In this document: positions 1 through 12,859 of the stretch, in pieces
Layout: each line of letters starts with the position of its first letter
How positions within the stretch are numbered: the stretch's first letter is position 1
Source: Trematomus loennbergii
Lineage: Eukaryota > Chordata > Actinopteri > Perciformes > Nototheniidae
Direction: 5' to 3'
DNA length: 64,000 nucleotides
Assembly (NCBI GenBank): GCA_012861695.1
Contig: JAAOOA010000066.1
Coordinates: 949,419-1,013,418, forward strand
The notes under the pieces: model-generated
Seen by the model: only the letters and a program-made list of their open reading frames with translations
What the model was told of the DNA's origin: nothing
The model's database searches: none
Made by a program: the position numbers and the translations under genes

Positions 1-249
1 CTGCATGATAGTCAAAGCTGTCACTGTTGCCCCCTGTCGCAGTCTGTGAACTGCCCGCAGCAGGGACGCCTGTCTGCTTTCTGACAGGGTGGCGCCCCGG
101 GGCTGGCTACATTTATAGATTTCTCAGTAGTTGAACGCTCGCATAGGGAGGTCAAGGGCAGTACCCATAGAGTCCAGTAGAGGGCGGAGCCTGTGAGAGA
201 TATAACTGCTACTGAGTGTGCAGCTTCTGATTGTGCCCACTGTCTTCAG
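1..249 (+). other. Intron of the ANKRD6-like gene (partial)
   Basis: No coding exon could be assigned here. The last 20 bases form a pyrimidine tract ending in CAG at 247-249, which is the acceptor of the first exon described below. The N-terminal ankyrin-repeat exons must lie to the left of the window. Confidence 0.5.
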
Positions 250-401
250 ACACAGGCCAGTGGGTGCCACTGTAAGCCCCTGCTGGAGAAGATGGAGGGC
301 CAGCTGACAGAACTCAGGAGGAGATGAGGCTGCACATCCTCAACGTCCAGGAGCAGGTCAACCGGCGACTCAGCAAGATGGACCACAGGAACAGACACCA
401 G
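250..401 (+). CDS. ankrd6: ANKRD6-like exon A (one-base slip)
   Basis: The acceptor is CTTCAG|ACACAG and the donor is CACCAG|GTCAGC. Frame 1 reads CHCKPLLEKMEGQLTELRR and then hits TGA. The continuation, EMRLHILNVQEQVNRRLSKM, lies one base over. The exon is 152 bases, while the phase-0 to phase-0 ends require 153. The slip falls in the AGGAGGAG stretch near 316-323, where one extra G would give LRREMRLH. Confidence 0.6.
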
Positions 402-3400
402 GTCAGCCTCTGAGTACACATCAGGACTTCTATTTCACTAGCAAGGACCAGCAAAAACAATATTTGTTTAGGGATGCTGTCTGTCAGGCCGGTCTGGAGG
501 ACAGACTGAAGTCTGTACCTAGAATGAGCACTACATGTAGATTAAAGAGAAAGAGATAGGGGAAGACAGGAAGAAAAGGGGAAGGAATGTAGTGATGAAG
601 AGGTGGAATTAATATAGGAAGGGAGGGATGAAGGGTTGAAGAGTCAAAGGCATATGAAGGGAAGGATGAATAATGGATGAAGGGATGTCATTGGGGAGGG
701 ATCAAGGTTCAAAGGGATGTGGAAGGGAGGAATGAATGGACAAAGGATGCAGGCACGGAGAGATGGATTGATGAAGGGATGTAGGGAGAGAGAAATAAAG
801 GGATGAGTGTATGAATCAAGTCCAGATGTGTTGTACAGTAGCTTAGCAGGTGATCAGAGGGGTGTCGAGATGTGGCCCCTCTCCTGGACCTGAGTTTAAT
901 TATTCATTGCTTTGACCTTCAGTTTCTTAAACTGATGTTTTAGTTCATTTGTATGGTCAAAGTGTGATATCAATTCCTACATTTCTGTGTGAATATATAC
1001 ATTTATTGGGCAATATGACTGAAGAACAATAACTAAGATCTACATTGTTTGACCATATTGACTATTCAAATACAGATTGCATGTGCATTAACAAACATTT
1101 ACTTTAAATTCAAATATAGCAATTTTTCAAGCAATTGTTCCTACTCCTGTGCAGATGAAGGTGCTGGACCTCCTGAGTGAGCAGAGAGCCGCAGCAGAGA
1201 GGAGGAGGACGGGGTTCAGGATCGAGCAGAGAGCCGCCAGGGCCGGGAGGAGGCCCTCATGACACAGGTTCATGACGGATCCCTTCCTTTGAAGGGAACA
1301 TTTATTTTATGTTTACATCTGTGACCTTCTGAGCAGGAATAAGATTCAACGTTTTTTATTGTCATATCCACAATATATAATTCGTAGATTTTGGCAAAGA
1401 AAGTCTCAAGTCCCAGGCTGTTCTAACAATGCACTATACAATATACTTAGAAAACATAAAATAGAAGAAAAAAGTGCAATTGATACAACAATGAAAGGAA
1501 AATGCAGCAACATCTATACTATGTTCATGTCAAATATTATAAGATAAAACTGCATGTAAAATGTAATACTGTACCATGGAAAAACATAATGTTTACTGTA
1601 ATAATATATAGAATTGTATTCCAAACAGATTTAAACAAATGAAGTTGAAGACACACTCTACATAACCTCATACTGATTATAAAATAAAAGGTCAATGTTG
1701 TTTGACACAACTATGTATCAAATAACTGTAAAACGAGTCACCTGAGGACTGAGAGTTATCTTTATTATAAGAGAGATGCCAGATTTCACAGAATAAAAGT
1801 CAGAATTCTCAGAATGTAGAATATGTTCTCCTGCAGGCCGCGGTGAGTCACGAGCTGAAGAGGTGGTGTGTGTCCCAGCTGAAGGACATGGACGCCCCCC
1901 TCCCAGCCAGAGGCCAGTACTACCACCTCCTCCCCTCCCAGTCTGTGGAGCAGTGTGCAGCAGACGCTGACCTGGAGTCAGTGCCCTGCTGTCGGTGCTG
2001 TCCGGAGACAGCAGCACGTCCCTGGCTACCTACGTCAACATCCTGCCGTCCAGATCCTCCTTCAGTGTGGGGGGGCCGGAGCCGGACATGGTGGCGGGCA
2101 GGACCTACTTTGAAATGAAAGTGGACAGGTCACCAGGTGAGATTCAGAACAGCTTCTTCAAAGCAGTCAATAAAGATTATTTTGGATCCTCCTGGACGCA
2201 AATTTGTGGACACGAAAAAGGTTGACTGTAGTAGTAGCACAACTAAAAGAGGCCCTTTTCTGCTATTTCCCTTTCCTGTAGTGGGTTATATAGGTTTGTA
2301 AATGGTCTGCAAAGGCTCAAATCACTTAGTTCCCTCCAGAGGGGAGGATGAAAAGAGGTGCTGCAGCACAGGCAGTATGAGAAAAATAAAGAGCTTTTTG
2401 AACATTAAAGCATGGAGACATGTCACAGGAGTAGGGATGGGTATCGTTAGGATTTTATCGATACCGATACCGATACTGCTTATCGATACCGGTATTTTTT
2501 TATACTCTTATCGATACTTTTCAATAATTTGGTGCTCAAAATTATAGGCATGATTACAAGATCTGAAGATTAAACAACAGTCATTTTATTGTAATTTATT
2601 TTTATTTATTATTGAATGTAACTTTTTCAATGTCATACCAAGCAGGTATGAGTGTGTTTGACAGTGTGTCTCTGGAAGGGGGGCGGTAATTAGGGGCAGT
2701 TCATAAATCCATGTAAACATGACCAGGACCGTATCCAGGATTTCCTAAATACCGAGGTCCAAACATGCTAGGGGGATTTGGGGGTATACCCCCCCGAGAT
2801 TTTTGGGATTTTCATGATCTAGTTAGGTGCTTTTTAAGTCCTGTGGGGGGTCACAAATTGGATAATATATTGATTTCAAACCATGTCAGTGGGCTGCAGC
2901 ATCAATTATTTTTGAAAGTGTAATGCATAAGAATCAGTTGATTGTTACTATTAATGATCTGGACATGCAGAAGAGGCTAAAATGATCCCAAAACATTGTC
3001 AACATTCATTTTCCATGTCTCTCTCCTTTCCATAACCTGCCCCCTTCCATCTTCTTTAGTCTCTCTGTCTTCTTCCTGTTCATTAATCTCTCTGTCCTCT
3101 ACTCTTTCTCTTTGTTCAATCTCTCCTTCGTTGTTCACTTTTTGCTCCTTCTCACTTGTCGCTCCTGCCAGTGAATTAAAAGCAATTCAGCAATTTAGTT
3201 CATTTCACTTGTTTGTTTGCATTATTATTTTTAAATCTGTTTTGTTTGATTCTCAAAAGAGAACAAAGATGTAAGCAAATTGTGTTTTATACTATTGTAT
3301 GTTATTATGACATCATAACTGCAATAGATGTAAGTTGTTTTAAAAATGATGCATATTGTCTATATTGTAAATGAAGACTAAGTTATCGATAGATAGATGG

Positions 3401-6400
3401 ATAGATGGATAGATGGATGGATGGATAGATCAACCTGGTCTCAACAGAATGCGTGACTCCACCACGACTCTTTAACACCGCAGTGCGTGGTGGAGTCACG
3501 AACTTTGCTACATTTACGTGTCTGCACCACGCAAACAACCCCAATGTAAAGTGAATGAGGCTCCTTTGTCGTGGTGCACACACGCATTTCTACAACGTCC
3601 AGCAGTGAGCTTTTATTCTATAAAACGTTTTTAAAATCTACTTTATAGCTTGTAGTAACTCACGGGAGGCTTCTTTTATTTTATTTGTATTCATAATCAT
3701 TTTTATTTTTCGTCAGAATGTATTATGGTGCATTATTCACCAATTTTTGTTCTCAAAAACAGTGCATTGTGTGTAATACTACTGTGATTTTTATTAAATT
3801 AGTTAGTTTTTAAGCAAGGCCAGAGCTTCAGCTGTGTCAAATAGATTGTTCCCTTTAGTTAACGTTATTTAAAAGATAATTATATTCCTATTTGATCAAG
3901 TCCCCTTTATTGTATTACGGAGGCAAAGAGCAATGTGAGCGTCCATTCCCATTGGATAACAGAGGATTTTACACCCGGAAGTCAGTATTCTCCTTACTGT
4001 CGATTGATTTGACAGTGATATCTGCACTACTCATCAACTCAAAAACACCAGATTATCCTTGTTAATTACACAACATTGATTGGTTTAAATTGTGTACAAT
4101 GCTTTTGTATTTTCCCCTTTCGATTCGGAGAAACAAATATGTTTTCGGAGTGTGTGGATGGCAGAAGACACTACACTCAGTGGCGTTTTTATATGTACAA
4201 AAGTGGTGGGGCACAAAAAACTTAGATGTCTATATATAAGCTTCTGCAGTGACGTGCAGTGAGGTTCATGGCTGGTGAGGCACTGGCACTGACTCTTCAG
4301 GTTTACAAATATTATATTTTGACCTAAACCAAAATATAATATTATTTTCAAAAGCTTTTTTTGTCTGATGCTTCGATTAATTTTAAACAGACAGTTCAAC
4401 AAAAGGATACCCAAAAAATGTAATTTTATCATTTAAATATTGAATTGTTCTCTCTTAGTAAGATCCCATTTTCAATAAAATGGCGGTCTTACCTTGACTT
4501 GAAGATGAAGTCCATTTGCCTATCCTTCTGGACAAACATTTCTATTACTTTTTTGTAAAAGTCCTCCTTATGTTCTTGTAGTTTCAAAAGTCTATCATAA
4601 ATCTAATCCATAGATTTATGATAAAAAAATTATAAAAGTAGGGTAGACATGTGGATGTTATCCGGCTAATCAAAACGTGCATTTATCTAACAGGTACGTT
4701 TCCCACAGATCTTATTTCGAGCTATTTTCTAAAATCCTCTGGAGAAATCTCATTGCTTTTTTGTGCTTACTTCCGGGTTTTAGGACGCGCCACTGCAGCT
4801 CTCTCGTCTCCTCTTCAAGCACCACACTTTTCGCGGCACACGTACTTACAGCCAATCAGCTCTGAATGATTTGAGATGACGTATGGTGGGGATGGTAGCT
4901 CCGTGCCCCTGTGGTCATTATTTTTTTGCCACACACATTACATTACAAAATACTCTGAGCATGCGCAGTGAAGTTTTTACAGTCACCGTTGACTTCACAG
5001 CGAGAGGAAGGGGCATAATCAGGTTTTGTCCCACATGGCTCTAAACAGCTCAATAGGCACACACTGTGACTGTAGACACACTAATTAGAAGAACACAGAC
5101 TAAAACAGCAATGTACAGACGAATCAGATGATTAAACATGATCTTAAAATATATTTTATATATTTTTTAATTTATTTTTTTGCATTTTTGTAATCATTAT
5201 TTGTAATACTTTCTGCTGACACTAGGTGGGGCTGTGCCCCACCTGCCCCTAATGACCAGTCGCCACTGACTACACTACCCAGAATCCTCAGCTATGGGAC
5301 TACGCCATGTGCTTAGAACGTGTCCTACCCAGCGCCATATAGATAGAATTCTATTCTATTCTATTATACGGCTCTGGTCCTACCCAAGCGGCAAACTCTG
5401 GGGAAGAGCCGGGACGCCAATACGGAAGTGCCACAAACTGCAGTTCATATATTGGCCGATAGGCGATGACTGCAGAAAGGAGCAATTTCCATAGACCCCC
5501 ATGTTAAAATGCCCAATTTCACAGCAGAAAAAAAACGTTTCTAGCCCTGGATGCAAAATTTATTATGTATATAGTTAGATTCCACCTTCATGATTATGAA
5601 TCTGTGAGTGAATTGTTTTCTAACATGACCCTTTTATTTATATTAGGTCTTAAAGTTTTTGCATAAATTAGGGCGTGGTCACATTGAGTGACAGCTCTGT
5701 CAAGTGACTGCTGCTGTTAGCTTCTTGTCTCTCTGCTAGCTGCTCCGTCCGTGAAGCTACAGGACTCTGCCTGCTCAGTTCATCCAGGGAACACAACTTG
5801 ACCCCGGCCGTGTTTGTTTGTTCTTCATGCTTATATATCGGACTATTGTGACTCGCTCTGCGGTTAAAACAGACGGTGCATGAATGCCGTTTTGCGGTAA
5901 GTGAAATTCGAGTATTTATGTGTTTATGATTTTAATCAGCTACGTAATGAATGTTAAGGCTTGGGTTAGCGTGTAAGCGAGTGGTAGCTACATCGGTGCT
6001 AACGATGCTAATCGTAGCCTCCAAGTTAACTTAAAACCATAGACTGTATATATAAAGTGTTAAGCGTTAAGTGGGATAATACTGTAGAACAAAAGGCTTC
6101 TGTTTGAGGTTGATAAAATAAGGTCATCCTTGTAACTTAGAGAGATATTTTATTATGTAGGTAGGAACTGTATGCATCGCTAAGGTTAATTTAAATTGGC
6201 TATGCTCAAGTATGTAGACAAGCTAACGTCGAAGTAGTGTATGTGAAATCAACCTCACAATAAGATGTGTGTATATTACAATTATTAATGTCATATTTCA
6301 AGATGATTACTTAGATATTACAATATGGTTGGTTGAGCTGGAGTTCATTATTGAGCTTACACGTTAACATCACAGTCATCTGAAGAACGAACCCAAACCT

Positions 6401-9400
6401 TGTTGTTTTTATTAATTGCATTACCAAATTGGTATCAAATAAACAGTAAGCATTGGTAACACAACTTCCAAAGTTACAGTAAAATAAAAAGGACCCTGAC
6501 TCGGACAATACACAATCCAACATGTTCAACAAGAAGAGAATAAGTTATATTGTTTGTACACATGGTTCTTTACATATATATCTGTTTTGTTTTAAAGTGT
6601 CCAGGGATGCAGACAGGCTGGACCAGAGAGTGAGAGACAGAACTGGACTCCTCACAGCAGTGAACTTCAGCACAGGTACAAATACTCTTTTTTCATACTG
6701 TACAAAGAATCAAGAAAGATATTGGTTTAAATAAATGAAGTATTGACTTTAATACACTGATATACATTCCATTAAACAATACTAAATACTAGATCACCTA
6801 CACATCAGTGAAGTTGAGGGTTTTTTCCATGCAAAGGGTTACATTTAGATGTTAACAAGCAATATGACTGTCAGCTTTCTAATTTAATGTATTGAAGGCA
6901 AAGATATTTAACGCATAGTGACAACTGCTATTTATCTCTCAATATTGTCTGTAAAAACGTGGTAAAAGTTATTCTTTCAGTGAGACAACAGAGCAAGCTT
7001 GTTTTAATAACAGTTAAATATTATTTTGATAATAAAATATTTCAATGTTGATGAATTTCATACTGTTCATTCATAATCTGATTGTCTTTGTAGCTCACTG
7101 TTGAAATAAAAAAAACATTACAATTACAAAATAATTATATCTACAGCCCCTAAACACAAACACACCTCTTTCATAAATAACACACTTGTTCTGCAATAAT
7201 ATGTTTTATGTTTCCTGTAATTTTTGTTAGGAAAGGACATGCCTGAAAGACACGACTCAGCATCTCCTCTTTCTCCGAGGGTCAAGAAAACATCCAAGAA
7301 AATTAAAAGCTGATGTTATGAGATGTTAAGACCAGTACAGGACATTCACTAAGAAACTACTTTTATTGTGAAAACACAGTCAGCTGATCGAATGCACCTA
7401 TTTCCACATCTACACTCCATCAGCTGATTATTTCTATTTGCCTCACTTTATGAGCTTCACAACATGTACCTTGTACCGCAGAGTTTGCAACGCAAATAAA
7501 TGGGGCCAATCTTCAGTCGGATGTGAATGTGTAATCTAACATTTTCAGTAAGAATAATGGACAAAAGGAGTGCAAATACAAATTCAATTTATTGAAATGT
7601 GAACCAAAAGTTAATCAAACATGTTTTAAATAAAAAGCACATATGGACAGAAGGTGTAAACCTATTAAATGTATAAGTAAACACATTTAGTCAAATAAAG
7701 TGACAGACAGGCCTGTGCAGGTGGTATCAGCTATGCATGGGCTCCTCCATCAGGCCTGGTCCTCCTCACAGAGGAAAGACCCTCAGTCCTCTCCAAACCA
7801 ACAGACAGGACGTCCATCACACGGAGGTTTCTCCCTGAAGTCTCTGCAGCTCTCTGGACACCACGCTGTCTCAATCCGTCCACACTGAATATGAGAGGGG
7901 AAAATGAAAATAATAAATGCTTTAGACAATAAGAAATATAAAGTTGACTGTTGAGTTGCTCAGTTTTTTTAGATTGTCAATACTATTACTGTATAACTAA
8001 TATCTCAGGTTAAGAGGCACCTTCAAATAAAGATTGGTCTTTAAATACATTTTGTCTTTTGAATTGTTTGTCTAAAGTCAAGGATCTAGAACTGGTACTT
8101 ATAGTTTTAATGATACAGTCTGGTTATAATGCTGTTTGGAGGAGGCCTCACAGGTAAGAGCACTAACTAGCTATCATCACATGTACCTTAGCTTAACTTA
8201 AATGTATTAAACGTATAATTAAGTGATGCAAAATATAAATAACTAATGTCATGCAAACATATTAATATTTGCTTGATTCCAGTGTTGCATTGCATACAAA
8301 CGTTAAGGGATTTTAAGATTCTGAAGTATTATGCTAAAAACTCAACTTAGATTATTATTTATAGTTTTGCTGAATAGTCTCATGTCCGCTTACCTTAGAA
8401 ACGTAAAATGCGACGGCAGTGTGCAGATGGGCATGTTAGCTTAGCTTGGTAGCTTGAGCTAGCTCTGGAACTTCCAGCTCGGAGGCAGCAGGTCCCGCCT
8501 CGGCTCCGCCTCTTTGCCCTTATTTGGAGCAGGCGGGAGTGGAACTCTGACGCCACTGTCGAGCCGTTAGTGGCCGACTCCGCCTACTAAGGGCTTCTCG
8601 GCAACTCTGCAGAATCCTATGGGTGACGTCACGGACCCTACGTCCATTTATATATACAGTCTATGGTCCTACCCCCCCCTTAGGTCACAGGCTCCTCCAA
8701 CAGTGCAACACAATAAAACAGATAGGCTACACAGAACAAATAGTGCAAGTAAATACAAAAAGAAAAATAGTAAAATAGTCAAAAGTGAAATAGTGCAATA
8801 CGAGTCTATATACAAGTGATTGGAATATGATATATTAGACAAATCATTTCTAAGTAGCAGCCAGATGAATGTTATGGATGTTGTTTCAAAGTTCAGGTGT
8901 TTAATAGTCTTCTGGCCTGTGGGATGAAGCTGTCCCTGAGTCTGGTGGTTTTAGTCCGGATGCTGCAGTACCGCCTGCCAGACGGCAGCAGACAGAACAG
9001 TTTGTGGCTGGGGTGATGGGGGTCTTTTATAATCCTGAGGGCTTTCTTTAAGGTTAACCTGGTATTTTTACTCCACTACATTTATTTTAGTTACTTTACA
9101 GATTTGGATTAATGATATGAAATATAAACAACCCTTAAATCAGACTTTAGTTACACCTGAGTAAAATTCAGTGAATTCAGCCAACAATCAGGCGAGATAT
9201 TTGGTAGTGGGTGCTTGAGAAGACTACATATTTATCTGCAGATCCCTATAAAGCATATTCATTACTCGTTATTCTCTACTAATAGTTAATTAAAAACTGT
9301 ATATAATGGCTATTTTGCACATCTCTTTCAAGATTTCAAGATTTTCTAAGGTTTATTGACATATCATATACACAACTACGGTGTAGTTATGCAATGAATG

Positions 9401-12400
9401 AAAAACTTGGGTCACAGGTTCCTCAACAGTGCATTACAAGACATCTATCGATATCTGTGTACCTCCACCATTAAACATATTCTGCACATTTCTTATACTA
9501 TCTACATACATCTTATAAGAGTATAATTAATATGTATAATATCAGTTAAAATAAGTGCTTCAACATAGTTAACATTGCAGGAAAGTTGATTGTCAAGTTC
9601 CAAAACAAACCATGCAATATATTAGACGTTAAGTACTTTGTCAGGCTTAATATCTGTAGATACCCCCAAAGCTTTTTTCTTATTTAAAAGAAGACCTTAA
9701 CCTAAAGTATTCTTTAATGTTTAAATAAAGCCTTATTAGTTTGTCTGTTTTGCACATCCTCCTATCAGGCACTAAACTGTTTTATTGTAGAGATCACTTA
9801 CAGTATCTTCTTGATATTTTCTATTCTATATTATTTATATCATTGACCTTCTACTTTCCCACTATATTAAGAGTATGTACTCTTAATATTTAAATGTTTT
9901 CATCAAATATAACACATTCAAAAGTGCTTTACAAAAATGAAAGACATTAAGAAAAAGGCATTTTAAAACAGTCATTAAAAAGCAACACAATCTACCTGCA
10001 TTGCAATTACTCTAAACGTGTAATAACGTGCTTTAACCAGTAGGAGGTGCGGGTTAAAAAGCTGTCAAGTTTACAGTGTTAACAAAATAAAATATACTGC
10101 TGTTTCCGGTTTAGTTTATGACGGATATATTCTGTTATTGTTTTGTTATTTGAAACACAAAAGCGATGTAAAAAACCCACAGCAACACAGAAAAGATGGT
10201 CTTAACATGACCCAGTGGTCTAGTACAGTGGTTCCCAAACGGTGTGCCGCGGCACACTGGTGTGCCGTGAGGCAAGTCCGGGTGTGCCGTGGGATTTTGT
10301 GACAACCATACGTTATTATTGCAATATACAACTACACAAAAATAATTATTTTTTAATGTACTATATCAGTACTTTGTATGCACTCATTTCATAATACAGA
10401 GGCAAACTCTATACCTAAAAACAATTCTTTTAATAAAAATCCTCATGGAACCCATATTTCGCAGGTAACGCAGTTGCAGGTGGGAATTATACGACCGTGA
10501 CACACCGAAGGCTGAAGGACAACATTAAAACAAAGAAACACGCAAGAGGGAAAATGGAGCGCTTTCTTGTGCGGAGCAAACCACCAACCACCAGTGCAGA
10601 GATTGCCGAAAACCCACCACCGAAAGAAAAGAGGAAAAAAACTGTCAGCAGACAGTATCATGACAGTTACCTGTCTTATGGCTTCAGTTGGACCGGGGAT
10701 GGCAACAATCCTCAACCCGAGTGCGTCGTCTGTCGGGAGAAGTTAGCTAATGCGAACATGGTTCGAAGCAAGCTGAAGAGGCACTTGGAAACCAAACATC
10801 CCTTCCATGTTCAGAGAAACTTGGCCTACTTCATAAGAGCGCGGGATCTGAACCAGAGGCAGCAAGACCGTTTGTTGGATTGTGTGAAAGTGTCTGAAAA
10901 GGCAATGGAGGCTAGTTACATGCTAGCGGAGCTCATTGCAAAGCAGAAGAAACCTCACACAATAGCGGAGACACTCATCCTCCCCGCTTGCAAACAAATT
11001 GTAGGTGTCATGCTGGGTCCAGATCCCGCAAATGAGCTATCCAAAGTGCCGTCGTCTGATAATACAATCAAAAGAAGAATCGACGACATGTCAGAAGACA
11101 TTGAGCAACAATTGACAGAGAAACTGCAGGCGAGCGGCATGAAGAACAACAGGAGGTCATGGCTCTCTGTTGAACAGGACTTGCGAGTAGCCCTCTCCTC
11201 AGTGCCACCAAGGATTAAAAAAATCTGCGCGCCCGACAGGCACATGTATCTCACTAATTTGTAAATCGGCACAAATATTTACAATAGCACATGTTTCAAT
11301 GCTGATTGCTGAAATGTTATATTTATAATTTGTAGTTCAGGACCATGGACAGTGCAGCTTCCTTGCATTGACAGTTCTCTGTGCTGAGTTTCCTTTTTTT
11401 ATTGTGACCTGTCTGGTTTAAATGAGTGTGTTGCTGTGTGAGTGTGATGAAGCCTAATTTCATAAAGTTTCAAATTAATTGAAATATTTCGTTAATAAAT
11501 ATTTCATGAGTAATATAGTTGTCATTGTCACATTTTATTTGGCATTAGTAAATAATTATGCACATTTACAGATATTTTACATGATATGAGTGATAACACG
11601 TGTTATACGGGCTATTTTGCACAATAGGTGTGCCTTGAGATTTTTTTTTGTCCTTTGGTGTGCCTTGGGCCCAAAAAGTTTGGGAACCACTGGTCTAGTA
11701 GTTAATAAAAAACAATAATATCAAAACAAATTATTACTACTAACTTTATTGTGAAATTAAAATAGAACGGTAAAAGAATAGTTTCCGGTCTATTCTGATG
11801 CCCGATCTCTGTAGATAAATAAAGAACTACGACAGATGTGTAATATTTAATGCAGCCAAACCATTCATTACAATGCATTCATGTGATGACTTTCAAAGAG
11901 TAAAGCAAGCACTGCTGAATAAAGTATGATTTTATCTTTTACAAAACGTTTTTTTTCATATGGAATGCAGTTGGAGGTCAACCAATCACAGAGCTTGAGG
12001 CAAAGCGGAACAATAGCTGAGGATTCTGGGTAGTGTAGTGTCGGCCATCCTAAACTCTGAACAAATATTTGTTTCTCCGAATCGAAGGGGAAAATTACAA
12101 AAGCATTATACACAATTTAAACCAATCAATGTTGTGTAATTAACAAGGATAATCTGGTGTTTTTGAGTTGATGAGTAGTGCAGATATCACTGTAAAATCA
12201 ATCGACAGTAAGGAGAATACTTACTTCCGGGTGTAAAATCCTCCGTTATCCAATGGGAATGGACGCTCACATTGCTCTTTGCCTCCGTAATACAATAAAG
12301 GGGACATGATCAAATAGGAATATAATTATCTTTTAAATAACGTTAACTAAAGGGAACAATCTATTTGACACAGCTGAAGCTCTGGCCTTCCTTAAAAACT

Positions 12401-12812
12401 AACTCATTTAATAAAAGTCACAGTTGTATTACACACAATGCACTGTGTTTTGAGAACAAAAATTCGTAACTAATGCACCATAATACATTCTGACGAAAAA
12501 TAAAAGTTATTATGAATACAAATAAAATAAAAGAAGCCTCTCGTGAGTTACTACAAGCTATAAAGTAGATTTTAAAAACGTTTTATAGAATAAAAGCTCA
12601 CTGCTGGACATTGTAGAAATGCGTGTGTGCACCACGACAAAGGAGCCTCATTCACTTTACATTGGGGTTGTTTGCGTGGTGCAGACACGTAAATGTAGCA
12701 AAGTTCGTGACTCCACCACGTACTGCGGTGTTAAGGAGTCGTGGTGGAGTCACGCATTCTGGTGAGACCAGGTTGGGGTAGATGGATAGGTAGATGGATA
12801 GATGGATGGATG

Positions 12813-12859
<47 letters not shown>

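Larger units (their letters stand above)
5386..8663. mobile_element. 3.3 kb element of unknown class with 11-bp flanking direct repeats
   Basis: It is flanked by direct repeats TGGTCCTACCC at 5375-5385 and 8664-8674. The left end (AAGCGGCAAACTCTGG, ACGCCAATACGGAAGTG, ATAGACCCCCATGTTAAAAT) and right end (GTGACGTCACGGACCC, ACGTCCATTTATATA, ACAGTCTATGG) are, as I recall, widespread in fish genomes, usually as much shorter copies. There are no clear terminal inverted repeats. The interior holds two promoter-like blocks facing inward and two spliceable micro-ORFs, listed separately. This could be a long parent form of the short repeats, or a short repeat that captured host sequence. Confidence 0.5.
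3431..12775. mobile_element. Long-terminal-inverted-repeat element 1 (level 3)
   Basis: The arms (3431-4177 plus 5277-5302 on the left, about 12000-12775 on the right) are inverted copies some 750 bp long. Both start CAACCTGGTCTCA, followed by GTGACTCCACCACGA palindromic motifs. Both flanks are GATA/GATG arrays, so a target duplication cannot be resolved. The arms are AT-rich and carry no ORF. The inner sequence (9046-10110, 11820-12060) is shared with the element at 14826-18862, so the two are related. The superfamily is not certain; long arms and variable ends would fit a Mutator-like element. Confidence 0.75.

Noticed and set aside
5884..8434. THAP-domain transposase (P element) origin for the MP-F/I-C micro-ORFs
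   Set aside because: The C2CH spacing and the AVPTIF-type end of a THAP domain are not present.
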